A stretch of DNA of 64,000 nt from a virus, in the IMG/VR virus record IMGVR_UViG_3300036760_001538, positions 1-64,000 of that record; one strand, given 5' to 3'. Both the position numbers and the translations under genes were made by a program. Positions 33,196 through 41,447 of this stretch are shown here, in pieces. Under the pieces are notes generated by a model that saw only the letters and a program-made list of their open reading frames with translations, did no database searches and had not been told where the DNA came from. Numbering within the stretch: the stretch's first letter is position 1; every line of letters starts with the position of its first letter.

Positions 33196-33303
33196 GCTGA
33201 CAATCGAATAGACGCTCGGCGACCGGATAACCGGAGGCGAGCCGCAGGTTCCCTGACAGGACCTCGGCTCGCTTTTGCTTTCCCAGCGGAAAGGAGATAT
33301 GTA
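33196..33303 (+). ncRNA. Structured leader RNA A (attenuator-like)
   Basis: Between promoter and portal start. Early stem: CTCG-region arms 33214-33218 / 33238-33242 enclosing a CCGG-ATAA-CCGG hairpin (33223-33234). Late stem: 33237-33248 with 33262-33272, 11 pairs and one bulge, followed by TTTTGCTT (33273-33280), terminator-like. The two stems share 33238-33242 and exclude each other. The 5' half aligns without gaps to 37316-37368 with compensatory base changes, so the fold is supported. Confidence 0.6.
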
Positions 33304-34803
33304 GTGGCACTTGATCTGAGCACATATTCGCCCAAGGGGCACCAGGAGCGGATCGCCGCCTACCAGCGGTATGAGCGGCTGTTCCTGGGGCAGCACAAGC
33401 TGGTCTTCGCGGTAGTGCCGCAGCCCTACCAGATGAAGCGCTATATCGTGGCCAACTTCGCCGGGCTGATCTCGCGCTTATCCGCAGATCTCCTGTTCGG
33501 CGAGCAGCCGGACTTCCTTTCGCCTTCGCTCAAGGCAGGCCTGGCAACACAGGAGGATGAGAAGGCGCAGGAAGCGCTGGCCCAGGTCGTCAGTCGCAAT
33601 AACCTGCACGCCGTCAACTACGAATCGGCTCTGTCCAACTCGTTCCGGGGGGATGCAGTCTACAAGGTGCGCTGGGGGAAGCGGACTCCGCAGGCGCAGC
33701 AACCTGAAGCCATCATCGAGGAGGTGCCTGCGAGCATCTACTTCCCCGAACTAGATGACGATGATGTGCGCAAGGTGATCCGCGTCACCCTCGCCTGGGT
33801 GAAGCGTGATCCGAAGGATACCAAGCGTGCCTACCTTCGGGCAGAGGTGCACGAGCCAGGCGTCATCCGCCACCAGCTCTTCGACCTTGGCAGCGTCTCG
33901 ACCCTGTCTGTGGCTGGCAGTCAGGTTGGCACGATCACGATTGGAGGCAAGACGCTCCAGCAGATTCCCCTCAAGACCCTCGAGGCCTACCAGGACCTGC
34001 CGGAGGAAGAGCAGACTGGTCTCGACCACATCCCGATCTTCCACGTGCCGAACTTCCGCTATGGGTCTCGCTTCTGGGGCATCTCGGACTACGAGGGACT
34101 GGAGTCACTCTTCGAGTCCTTGAACAACCGCGTCTCGCAGATCGACGAGGTGCTGGATAAGCACGTGGCTCCGAAAATCGTGGTGCCGCCCGGCTTCGTG
34201 GACGAGGATGGCAAGATCCGCTTCGACCGGATGGAGACCATCGAGTTGGGCCCGGGCGATCAGCCGCCCTCCTACATCACCTGGGACGCCCACCTGACCG
34301 CGGCGTTCACGCAGTTTGAGAAGCTGCTCGACCTGCTGTTCATGCTCTCAGAGACTGCGCCTTCTGCGTTTGGCCTGGATAAGTTCGGCGTCGCCGAGAG
34401 CGGGCGGGCGCTGCGCCTGCGGCTGCTCCGGACGCTCGCGAAGATCAATCGCAAGCGGCTCTACTACGATACTGCGCTCAAGGCGGCGCTGCACACCGCC
34501 CAAATTCTCGATGTGACCCATGGCTCAGGAGAATACGAGCCTGCCGAGCCAACCATCCAGTGGGCAGACGGGCTGCCGGAGGACATGGTCGAGATGGCGG
34601 AGATCGAAAGCCAGCGCTTGGCGGCAGGCAACACTTCGGTCGAGTCCTCGGTGCGCCGCCTGGACGGCCCAGACGCGGTGGAGGCTGAGATGGGGCGGAT
34701 CGGCGAGGAGACGGGACAGGCAATCGCTCTCACCGGGGCGGCCGGCGGTAAGGGGCAGGAAGCCCGCACCGAGGAGCAGCCGGAGGCCGGGGCAGAGCAG
34801 TGA
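33304..34803 (+). CDS. Phage portal protein
   Basis: 499 residues from GTG 33304 after AAAGGAG. SPP1 gp6-like portal features: N-terminal YQRYERLFLGQH, VVPQPYQMKRYIVANFAGLISRLSADLLFGE, conserved LDHIPIFHVPNFRYGSRFWGISDYEGLESLFESLNNRVSQID, a helical crown region and an acidic tail (EEQPEAGAEQ). It forms the dodecameric DNA channel at the capsid vertex and docks terminase. First gene after the cargo and the leader RNA, starting the head module. Confidence 0.9.
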   Translation: MALDLSTYSPKGHQERIAAYQRYERLFLGQHKLVFAVVPQPYQMKRYIVANFAGLISRLSADLLFGEQPDFLSPSLKAGLATQEDEKAQEALAQVVSRNNLHAVNYESALSNSFRGDAVYKVRWGKRTPQAQQPEAIIEEVPASIYFPELDDDDVRKVIRVTLAWVKRDPKDTKRAYLRAEVHEPGVIRHQLFDLGSVSTLSVAGSQVGTITIGGKTLQQIPLKTLEAYQDLPEEEQTGLDHIPIFHVPNFRYGSRFWGISDYEGLESLFESLNNRVSQIDEVLDKHVAPKIVVPPGFVDEDGKIRFDRMETIELGPGDQPPSYITWDAHLTAAFTQFEKLLDLLFMLSETAPSAFGLDKFGVAESGRALRLRLLRTLAKINRKRLYYDTALKAALHTAQILDVTHGSGEYEPAEPTIQWADGLPEDMVEMAEIESQRLAAGNTSVESSVRRLDGPDAVEAEMGRIGEETGQAIALTGAAGGKGQEARTEEQPEAGAEQ

Positions 34804-34904
34804 GCTGTACGTGGCGGATCTGTATGGCCCCATGTGCGCCGTGCGCAGTCTGGTTTGGGGCCTGTGGACACAGTGTCACAGCCTGTCGTGAGGAGTGTTG
34901 AGGC

Positions 34905-36971
34905 GTGCCTCCTCCCATCGGGCGTCGCAGCATTGAGGAGTTTCGGCGGGCGTTCACCGGCGAGATAGACTCGCTGGCCGCCCTTTACCGCGATGCGGCC
35001 GCAGATATGATGGATGTGCTGGCCGACGCGGCCGCCCTGGCCGGCCAGCGAGCGCGCGCTGTCGCCCACCTTCGCCAGTATCAGACCATCCTCGCCAACC
35101 TCGGTGACGAGGCGGCTGCCTGGATAGAGTTCAACATCCCCCGCGCCTACGAGGTCGGGATCGAGTTTGCGGACGAGGGAATCAGGAACATCCGCCGGGC
35201 GGGAATCAACCTGCGTCGTCGAGGCACGACGATAACGGGTCGGCGTGAGAGAGATGTATTCTCCCAGGTGCACCGGGAGGCGGCGCACGCGATCATGCAG
35301 TCCATGCTCCAGACCACCAGTGTAGCACTGGCGCAGATTGGCCGACGCGTGGACGATGTTTTCCGCCGCGAGGGAATGCTGGCTGTTGCCAGGGGGATTG
35401 CAGGCGGGCGTGCTCGCATCGACGTAAGCCGCGAACTGGAGCAGCGGCTGCTCGCTGCGGGCAGGCCGACGTTCGTGGATGCGCTGGGGCGGCAGTGGCC
35501 CCTTGACCGCTACGCCGAGATGGTGGCTCGCACCACCACCCGCGAGGCGATGACCCAGGGGACGATCAACCGTCTGCGGGAGCACGGCGTTACTCTGGCC
35601 CAGGTCTCGGCCCATAACGCGGAAGACTTCTGCCGCTACTACGAAAACGCCATTGTCTCCCTGGACGGCTCGCACCCTGTCTACCCGCCGATCTCGGCGA
35701 TCAACGGCCCCCCGCCCTGGCATCCGAACTGTATCCACGTGCTCACGCCCTTCGTGGAGCGCCTAGCGACTGACGAGGAGAAGAAACGGGGCATCATCTC
35801 GCCCGACCTGCTCAACAAGCCTCCGGCCGAACTCCAGCGGCGCTTCCGCAAGGAGTTTCCTGGCGTGGCCCGGGCCGCGGGAAAGCGAGGGCTTGCACGG
35901 GCGGGGCGGGCAAGGGTTGCCGCGGCGCGAGGGCGGCCCAAGCCCACACGGGCGCATGCCCCCGAGCCTGAGCTGCGCGCCCTGGAGGAGGGGACTGTCC
36001 TGCGCCGCACCTACAAGGGCCGCGAGTACCTCGTCCAGGTGGTGGAGGGAGGCAAGGTCTACTTCGAGGGCGGCGTCTATCACTCGCTGACCGATGTCGC
36101 CCGGATCATCACTGGGCAGAGGGCAATCAGCGGGCCGGCTTTCTTCGGCGTGGCGGAGCGCGGCAAGCGCACCGGGCAGGCCGTGGCCGCCGCGCGGCCC
36201 GTCGCTGCTCCGCCCAAGCTGCCGAAGCCGAAGACAGACCTGGAACTGACGGGGCGCACTTGCGATGACTTGGCTGAGATGATGGGCGCGAAGCATGGAT
36301 GGAATGGAGACTTGCGCACCGGTCGAGGCGCCTTCGGCGGGCACAAGGACTGGGACTGCGCCATCAGCATCGGCTCGGAGGCAAGGGATCGCGTGGATGC
36401 GATGCTGAAGCACGATGCAGCTTCCTGGGCAAAGCTTTCCCGGAACCAGAAGATGGAAATGACCTCTTCCTTCAACACCCTGGTGCATGAGGCGACTCAT
36501 GCTATGGGGGTGGAGGGGGCAATCAAGACCCACGAGTACGCGACGGCGGCGCAGCGGTGGATAGAGGAAGGCCTTACCGCCGCGGGGGCCGACGAGACGG
36601 CGCCGAAGCTCTTCGAGCGGATCATGGGGTTCCCCTCCGGCCTGGACAAGCGCGACTTTGCCGGGATGGCAAGCTACAGCGATTACCAGCAGGCCCTGGC
36701 GAAGGCGCTCGGCGGGCCTTATGCCGGGCGCTCGATGTCTGAGCCAATGCGGGGGATTGACCCAAAGCTCTACCTGGACTTGGCCTACCGCACGCCTCGC
36801 GACCAGCGGCTCTGGGAGCTATCGAAGCGCATGGAGAGCTACTACGGACGAACAGAGCGCGGCGTGAGAACGGCGGTGGAGATAGAAGCCATCGTAGGGC
36901 ACTCGGCAGACCACAAAGTGGTGGTGAATTTCGCCGAAGAGGCCCTGGCACTACAGCAAGCGAGGCCGTAA
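34905..36971 (+). CDS. Minor head protein with DUF2924-like and HExxH domains
   Basis: 688 residues from GTG 34905. Residues 1-290: SPP1 gp7/Mu F-type head morphogenesis domain (TTREAMTQGTINRLREHG, HNAEDFCRYYE, HPNCIHVLTPF). Residues about 358-418: a module (GTVLRRTYKGREYLVQV, VYFEGGVYHSLTDVA, AFFGV) matching the C-terminal half of the DUF2924 protein at 186-656. Residues about 430-688: a domain with LVHEATHAMG (HExxH, about 526) and WIEEGLT (about 551), the ligand pattern of zinc metallopeptidases. The first part should be an ejected or connector-associated head protein. The protease could process head proteins or act on the host after ejection; no separate prohead protease is seen. Confidence 0.85.
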   Translation: MPPPIGRRSIEEFRRAFTGEIDSLAALYRDAAADMMDVLADAAALAGQRARAVAHLRQYQTILANLGDEAAAWIEFNIPRAYEVGIEFADEGIRNIRRAGINLRRRGTTITGRRERDVFSQVHREAAHAIMQSMLQTTSVALAQIGRRVDDVFRREGMLAVARGIAGGRARIDVSRELEQRLLAAGRPTFVDALGRQWPLDRYAEMVARTTTREAMTQGTINRLREHGVTLAQVSAHNAEDFCRYYENAIVSLDGSHPVYPPISAINGPPPWHPNCIHVLTPFVERLATDEEKKRGIISPDLLNKPPAELQRRFRKEFPGVARAAGKRGLARAGRARVAAARGRPKPTRAHAPEPELRALEEGTVLRRTYKGREYLVQVVEGGKVYFEGGVYHSLTDVARIITGQRAISGPAFFGVAERGKRTGQAVAAARPVAAPPKLPKPKTDLELTGRTCDDLAEMMGAKHGWNGDLRTGRGAFGGHKDWDCAISIGSEARDRVDAMLKHDAASWAKLSRNQKMEMTSSFNTLVHEATHAMGVEGAIKTHEYATAAQRWIEEGLTAAGADETAPKLFERIMGFPSGLDKRDFAGMASYSDYQQALAKALGGPYAGRSMSEPMRGIDPKLYLDLAYRTPRDQRLWELSKRMESYYGRTERGVRTAVEIEAIVGHSADHKVVVNFAEEALALQQARP

Positions 36972-36973
36972 GC

Positions 36974-37201
36974 ATGTCCGATTTCATCGACGAACTACTG
37001 CGTGGAAGGAGGAAAGGGCACCGCATCCGGCCCGGCTTCATGGAAGAGGCGAGCGCCGCGATTATGCGGGCCGCTGGCACGCCGGAGGCCCGGCGGACCC
37101 TCCAGCGCTATCTCCGACGAGCCCGAGGCGGCCTGGAGCGCGCCCAGCTCATGCGCATGGAGGAGATGCTTGTCATGGCGGAGGGCGCCGGCGAGGATTG
37201 A
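36974..37201 (+). CDS. Small helical head-module protein
   Basis: 75 residues, ATG two bases after the minor head stop. Basic and helical (FIDELLRGRRKGHRIRPGF, RRTLQRYLRRARGGLERAQLMRMEEML). No family recognised. Probably translated by coupling with the minor head gene. Confidence 0.6.
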   Translation: MSDFIDELLRGRRKGHRIRPGFMEEASAAIMRAAGTPEARRTLQRYLRRARGGLERAQLMRMEEMLVMAEGAGED

Positions 37202-37293
37202 CAAGCCCCCTCGGATCAGGTCAGGGGCGGACAGCAAGGCGCTGGCACGCAGCAGACCACCCCGCCCGGGACACAGGCCGCGGGAAGAGGGTA

Positions 37294-37321
37294 TTGACAC
37301 CTGGCCCGGGTGCGATAGAAT
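37294..37321 (+). promoter_or_regulatory. Sigma70 promoter before the capsid genes
   Basis: TTGACA (37294-37299), 16-base spacer, TAGAAT (37316-37321). It starts the second structured leader and should drive scaffold and capsid genes. Confidence 0.75.
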
Positions 37322-37445
37322 AGGGTGAACTGAATAGCATACCGCCGACTCGATAACGAGAGGCGGGCTTTCTGAGAGCTGTGCCTGGTAGCCCCAGGCG
37401 GCTCAGAGAAAGCCCGCCTCTTTGCTTTTTCAGGAGATGCTGGAG
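37322..37445 (+). ncRNA. Structured leader RNA B (attenuator-like)
   Basis: Early stem CCGCC (37342-37346) / GGCGG (37362-37366) encloses CTCG-ATAA-CGAG (37349-37360). A long late hairpin pairs 37360-37376 with about 37402-37420, capped by GCCTGG / CCAGGC, and is followed by TTTGCTTTTT (37421-37430), an excellent terminator. The strands at 37362-37366 belong to both folds, so they are mutually exclusive. Sequence and covariation match leader A at 33196. Function as an attenuator or antitermination (put-like) element is inference. Confidence 0.65.
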
Positions 37446-37799
37446 ATGGCGATCCGGATTGACAACTCGACGGTTTCGGACAAGGCGTGGGGCGACGTGG
37501 ACAAGGCCGCCCTGGCGCGGCGGCTTGCTGAGAACGGCGACGCCGCCGTGATACGGGAAGCCTTTGCCTACGTGCCTGACCTGGAGAACCGCAGCGAGTG
37601 GGGCGGGCCGCACCACGAACTCCAGGGAGACACCCTGGTGGTGAACCGCAACGGCGTGCATGCGCTCGCAGCCGCGCTGTCCGGCGCGCGCGGCGGGGTG
37701 AAGTGGCCTCGCTCGGCGCGGGTGGCAGCGCTGGCCCACGTCCGCAAGCACTACGGCGCAACGGATGAGGAGCCGCCGGAGGGCATGAGTGCCGAGTAA
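37446..37799 (+). CDS. Head-module protein, conserved in phages
   Basis: 117 residues; ATG 37446 chosen for spacing from AGGAG at 37432 (ATG 37437 is too close). Pattern: RLAENGDAAVIREAFAYVPD, PHHELQGDTLVVNRNGVHALAAALSGARGGV, ALAHVRKHYG. It recalls the small domains found at the ends of some phage prohead or head-associated proteins. No catalytic motif seen. Position between leader RNA and scaffold suggests an assembly role. Confidence 0.65.
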   Translation: MAIRIDNSTVSDKAWGDVDKAALARRLAENGDAAVIREAFAYVPDLENRSEWGGPHHELQGDTLVVNRNGVHALAAALSGARGGVKWPRSARVAALAHVRKHYGATDEEPPEGMSAE

Positions 37800-37800
37800 C

Positions 37801-37861
37801 GGCTTCCCGCCATAGGCGGGCAAGCCTCTGAGATAACCGCTCGCCGGAGCGATATCCGGCG
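37801..37861 (+). promoter_or_regulatory. Two intergenic hairpins before scaffold
   Basis: First: 37801-37811 pairs with 37815-37826 around an ATA loop (GGCTTCCCGCC against GGCGGGCAAGCC, one bulge), directly after the stop codon. Second: CGCCGGA (37842-37848) with TCCGGCG (37855-37861), six-base loop. No T tract, so RNA processing, stability or translation control fits better than termination. A similar hairpin (CCCGCC 38769-38774 / GGCGGG 38789-38794) precedes the capsid gene. Confidence 0.5.
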
Positions 37862-37895
37862 CACCCGCCGCGGGGCGTTAAACCGGAGGGAGACC

Positions 37896-38759
37896 ATGAG
37901 CGAAGGAACCGAGAACCAGCAGGGACAGCAAGGAACTGGCAGCCAGGGTCAGGCCGACGCCCAGTCGGTCGGCTCAGAGCAGGCCGTCCAGGGCGCTAAC
38001 GCCGCTCAGTCGGCAAGCGCCGGGCAGGCGGGCCAGCCCGCCGCGCAGACAGGCCAGTCCAGCACAGGCGGACAGCAACCTGCCCAGGGACAGCAAGCCG
38101 AGGGTGCCCAGACCCGCCAGACTGAGGGCGGGCAAGCTCAATCGCAAACGCCGGCGACACAGGCGAAGGGCATTCAGGTGAAGCTGAGCCAGGAGCAGAT
38201 CGACCGCCTGGTCAAGGACGGCACCCTGGAGTTGAGCGACGACACGTTCACCGGCGCGGTGCGGGATCGCATTGCGCAGTTGACTGCCCGCGCGAAGGGT
38301 GCCGAGCGGCGGCTGGCCGAGATCGCCGCCGCGCAGGAAGAGACCGAGCGTAAAGCCCTGGAGGAGCAGGAGCGCTTCAAGGAGCTTTACGAGAAGGAGC
38401 GCCAGGCGCGGGAGAAAGAGGCATCCGGCCGTAAGGACGACGCCATCCGCGCTCGCTTCCTGCTCGCTGCTCAATCGAAGGGAATCGTTGATCCCGATGT
38501 CGCCTTCATCATCGCCAGGTCGCTGCCTCCTTTCGGAGCGGTGCAGGTGGATGATGAGGGCAAGGTCACGGGGATCGACGAGGTCGTCGAGACGCTGGTC
38601 AAAGAGAAGCCCTACCTGGTCTCCCAGCCACAACAGCAACCCAAGCCGCAGAGCGTGGGGGCGGCAAGCAACCCGGCTCAGCAGAGCCCGCCGCCTCCCA
38701 AGAATCTCGCCGAGGCCGGAGATCGCCTGGAGCAAGCATTGCGCACCGGCGTGACCTAA
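37896..38759 (+). CDS. Capsid scaffolding protein
   Basis: 287 residues, ATG after GGAGGGAG. Residues 1-90 are Gln/Gly/Ala-rich and disordered, followed by a coiled coil (RAKGAERRLAEIAAAQEETERKALEEQERFKELYEKE-type, about 130-185, split here by description only) and a C-terminal segment with low-complexity Gln/Pro. This composition and the place directly before the major capsid gene are typical of phage scaffolds. It directs prohead assembly and then leaves. Confidence 0.82.
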   Translation: MSEGTENQQGQQGTGSQGQADAQSVGSEQAVQGANAAQSASAGQAGQPAAQTGQSSTGGQQPAQGQQAEGAQTRQTEGGQAQSQTPATQAKGIQVKLSQEQIDRLVKDGTLELSDDTFTGAVRDRIAQLTARAKGAERRLAEIAAAQEETERKALEEQERFKELYEKERQAREKEASGRKDDAIRARFLLAAQSKGIVDPDVAFIIARSLPPFGAVQVDDEGKVTGIDEVVETLVKEKPYLVSQPQQQPKPQSVGAASNPAQQSPPPPKNLAEAGDRLEQALRTGVT

Positions 38760-38768
38760 CCCGGCACA

Positions 38769-38794
38769 CCCGCCGTCGCCAAGGCTATGGCGGG
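38769..38794 (+). promoter_or_regulatory. Hairpin before the major capsid gene
   Basis: CCCGCC (38769-38774) pairs with GGCGGG (38789-38794) in the 53-bp gap ahead of the capsid gene, with AGAAGGAG after it. It may protect or tune the abundant capsid mRNA. Confidence 0.45.
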
Positions 38795-38812
38795 CTAAAG
38801 AAGGAGTGAGAA

Positions 38813-39751
38813 ATGGCTGCGACCACAACCACGCTGGCCGAACTGATCGTCCAGCTCTACAAAGGGCCGTGGGTGGAGGCCCTGTTCACCAACACCTTCC
38901 TGCTCGCGCGCATCGGACAGAAGCCAGGGGCGGGCGAGGGAGTTCGCTGGCCGGTGCGCTATGCCGGCAACAGCTCGGCTGGGTCCTACGCGGAGGGCGA
39001 CTCCGGGGCGGGCGCGGGCAACCAGGGCTTCAAGAAAGCCTTCCTGGGCTGGAGACTCAACAAGGTCGAGGTGGAGGTCTCCGGCCTGGCGCAAGCGGTA
39101 GGTGATGCAGGCGGGATGATCGTCCCCGCACTGCGCACCGAGCTTGACCTGGGCCTCTCCGACGTCCGGGGCAACATCAACACCCAGTTGATGTCCGATG
39201 GCACCGGCAACTCGGGCAAGGACATCACCGGCCTGTTCGCGGGGATTGCCGACACCGGCACTTACGCCGGTCTGGATCGCGGCACCTATACTTGGTGGAA
39301 GGCCTACGTCAACGCCAACGGCGGCACCCCGCGCAACCTCACCGAGGAGCTGATGCGGGATGTGAAGTCGGCCGCGGAGGCGCGAGGCGGACGCATCAAG
39401 GCCATCTACTGCGGCTCCAAGCAGTGGTATCGCTACGGCGACTTGCTGCGCGCTGAGCGGCGTCAGTTCACCCCGTTCACGGTGAGCCAACAGCAGACTG
39501 CCAACGGCCTGACGGGCGGCTACCAGGCGCTGGACTTCGAGGGCGTGCCGGTGATCAAGGTGCCCGGTTATCCGCAGACCCGGATGGACTTCGTGGACGA
39601 GGAGTTGCTTGAGTACGTGGTGCTCAAGGACTTCGAGGCCAAGCCCATGGCGAAGACCAAGGACTCCGACGTGATCTGGGTCACCCACTATAGCCAACTG
39701 GTCTGCCGGAACCCCTACCGCATGGGGAGCCTGCAAGACCTGGCGCAGTAA
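38813..39751 (+). CDS. Major capsid protein, HK97-like
   Basis: 312 residues, ATG 38813 with GAAGGAG upstream. Starts MAATTTTLAELIVQLYKGPWVEALFTNTFLLARI, has VRWPVRYAGNSSAGSYAEGD (E-loop region), an extended spine (DLGLSDVRGNINTQLMSDGTGNSGKDITGLFAGI) and the A-domain strand VPVIKVPGYP. Length, order and neighbours (scaffold before, small head protein and connectors after) support an HK97-fold coat protein. No long N-terminal delta domain is present, in line with a separate scaffold. Confidence 0.85.
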   Translation: MAATTTTLAELIVQLYKGPWVEALFTNTFLLARIGQKPGAGEGVRWPVRYAGNSSAGSYAEGDSGAGAGNQGFKKAFLGWRLNKVEVEVSGLAQAVGDAGGMIVPALRTELDLGLSDVRGNINTQLMSDGTGNSGKDITGLFAGIADTGTYAGLDRGTYTWWKAYVNANGGTPRNLTEELMRDVKSAAEARGGRIKAIYCGSKQWYRYGDLLRAERRQFTPFTVSQQQTANGLTGGYQALDFEGVPVIKVPGYPQTRMDFVDEELLEYVVLKDFEAKPMAKTKDSDVIWVTHYSQLVCRNPYRMGSLQDLAQ

Positions 39752-39762
39752 GGAGGTGAGAC

Positions 39763-40065
39763 ATGGCGAGCGTCGCGCGGATCATCTCTGACTGCCGGGA
39801 CGGGCGCAAGATCGCCCGCGGGGTGACCTCGGTCACCGGGTCGGCCACCAACATCGCCACCGGGCTTTCCCAGGTGGAGGATGTGCTGGTCTCGATCAAG
39901 CGGTCGACCGCTCCGGCCCTGGAGGTCGCGTTGGCGACCTGGGGACTGGGCGGAGCCGCGGGTCAGATCAACCTCTACTGCTGGAAGCACACGGCGGCCA
40001 ACGACTGCACGCTGATCGCTGCCACGGTTGCTGTAGACGTGGAGTGGCTGGCGATCGGCAAGTGA
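39763..40065 (+). CDS. Small head protein, possible decoration protein
   Basis: 100 residues, ATG after AAGGAGGTGAG. Beta-rich (NIATGLSQVEDVLVSIKR, ALEVALATWG, GQINLYCWKHT, DVEWLAIGK). Position straight after the capsid gene and a strong ribosome binding site suggest an abundant cement or decoration protein. Not identified by sequence. Confidence 0.65.
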   Translation: MASVARIISDCRDGRKIARGVTSVTGSATNIATGLSQVEDVLVSIKRSTAPALEVALATWGLGGAAGQINLYCWKHTAANDCTLIAATVAVDVEWLAIGK

Positions 40066-40115
40066 ACGACCGGGGCCGGTTGAGCCCGGCCCCGGACTGA
40101 CTCTGGGAGGTCAAC

Positions 40116-40484
40116 ATGCGAAAGGAAACGAGCATCCTGCCTGGGGACGCCGAGAGCGATCCCACCGCAGGCCAAGAGCCGGCAGTGAACGAGGCAGGGG
40201 TTGCGACGGCAGAACCAACGCCCGTGCCAACGAGAGGGAAGCCGGGCAGGCTCGCCGCCTTGATGGCGTTGGAGGAACCGGCGCGCACTGAGGCCTTGGA
40301 GAAGGCCGCGAACTCCGGCCTCACTGTGAACCTGCGCAGCAGGACGGGCGAGGACGTGCGCTGGCGCTACGGCGAGCACATCCTGACGGTGCCGCCGACG
40401 CCCAAGCCGTTCGCTGCTCCGCATGCGATTCACCTGCTCTTCTGCGCGGCCGACTTGGTGGAGGAAGTCGAAGACACTCCATAG
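40116..40484 (+). CDS. Hypothetical head-tail region protein
   Basis: 122 residues, ATG after GGGAGGT. N-terminal 55 residues are Pro/Ala/Glu-rich and disordered; the rest is short alpha/beta (RLAALMALEEPARTEALEKAA, GEDVRWRYGEHILTVPPTPKPF). No named family. Its stop codon lies inside hairpin family-2 copy 1. Confidence 0.6.
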   Translation: MRKETSILPGDAESDPTAGQEPAVNEAGVATAEPTPVPTRGKPGRLAALMALEEPARTEALEKAANSGLTVNLRSRTGEDVRWRYGEHILTVPPTPKPFAAPHAIHLLFCAADLVEEVEDTP

Positions 40485-40521
40485 CCTTCATGCGCCTTGC
40501 GCGCATTGGCGACGGAGTGTC
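40473..40521 (+). promoter_or_regulatory. Intergenic hairpin family 2, copy 1
   Basis: GACACTCC (40473-40480) pairs with GGAGTGTC (40514-40521); inner GCC/GGC and TGCGC/GCGCA pairs extend it. The 5' arm context AAGTCGAAGAC(A)CTCCATAGCC recurs at 47585-47606 with an A-to-G change matched by T-to-C in the opposite arm. Confidence 0.6.
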
Positions 40522-40533
40522 GAGGGGTAAGCG

Positions 40534-41124
40534 ATGGCCATCGACGCGACGCCGGGAGGCGAGAGCAGCAACTCCTATGTGACGCTCCAGGAGGCGGAGG
40601 CCTACTTCGCCGACCGTTTGCGCGTCGATGCGTGGAGTGGCGCGAGCAGCGCGGACAAGGAGAAGGCGCTGTTGACAGCCTGCCGCCACGTCGAGGCCTG
40701 CCGCATCCGGGTTCATAGACGGCCTCACGGCTATCCCGGCGAGCCGCCGGACGCGATGGGCCGGCCCTATGATCCGCTCGCTCCTTCCAACCCCAATCAA
40801 GCGCTCTCCTTCCCGCGCCAGCGGGACAAGGACAGCGATGGCAACTACGCCATCCCCAAGCGTGTGAAAGATGCGCAGCGCGAAGAGGCGCTGGCGCTGC
40901 TGGCGCGAGGGGCCGAGCACGAACGCAGGCGCGCCTTGCAGGCTGCGGGCGTGTCCTCATTCTCGGTGGATGGGCTGAGCGAATCCTATGGCTCGCCAGC
41001 CACAGCGCATCCGTTAGAAAGCGCAGAGGCAAGGGCATTGCTCGGACCTCTTGTCGACAAAGGTGGTGTGATCGCTACTTCAGATCTTCCCGACGGCGAG
41101 TGGTCGCCAGGGAGCGCGACATGA
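40534..41124 (+). CDS. Head-tail connector / head completion protein
   Basis: 196 residues. N-terminal pattern ESSNSYVTLQEAEAYFADRLRVDAWSGASSADKEKALLTACRHVE with a later LSFPRQRD resembles the phage family annotated as DnaT-like ssDNA-binding proteins (NSYVs..eAdaYf), which sits at the adaptor position after the capsid gene. The C-terminal half is helical then disordered. Probably an adaptor that binds the portal. Confidence 0.75.
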   Translation: MAIDATPGGESSNSYVTLQEAEAYFADRLRVDAWSGASSADKEKALLTACRHVEACRIRVHRRPHGYPGEPPDAMGRPYDPLAPSNPNQALSFPRQRDKDSDGNYAIPKRVKDAQREEALALLARGAEHERRRALQAAGVSSFSVDGLSESYGSPATAHPLESAEARALLGPLVDKGGVIATSDLPDGEWSPGSAT

Positions 41125-41426
41125 TCGGGGACTACCTGGCTCAGGACATCTGGCGCAAGGCGAGGACAGGCGTTGACGGTTACGGCCAGCCGACCTTCGG
41201 CGCGGCGGTTCAGACGAAAGGCCGCTGGCTGGAGAAGCGCCGTCTCGTTCGGAACGCCGAGGGCGAGCAGGTGATCTCGGAGGTCACCGTCAGCCTGAAG
41301 CCTGATGAGCCAGCGGTTGTCGGAGATCAACTGTCTGCCGACGGTGCGACTTACCTGGATGTGATCGCCGTCTCGGTCTCCCGAGGTCTGGGAGGCGAGG
41401 CGGCTCTGAAGAGGGCCTATCTGTAG
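41121..41426 (+). CDS. Head-tail joining protein
   Basis: 101 residues, ATG overlapping the previous stop (ATGA). Beta-rich: GYGQPTFGAAVQTKGRWLEKRRLV, EVTVSLKPDEPAVVGDQL, GATYLDVIAV. This resembles the stopper/head closure proteins of siphoviruses in size and position. Family assignment is by context. Confidence 0.65.
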   Translation: MIGDYLAQDIWRKARTGVDGYGQPTFGAAVQTKGRWLEKRRLVRNAEGEQVISEVTVSLKPDEPAVVGDQLSADGATYLDVIAVSVSRGLGGEAALKRAYL

Positions 41427-41447
41427 GCTCGAACGGAGGAACGCAAG

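Noticed and set aside
34868-34878. GACACAGTGTC palindrome before the minor head gene
   Set aside because: Short and isolated; no promoter or second copy to give it meaning.
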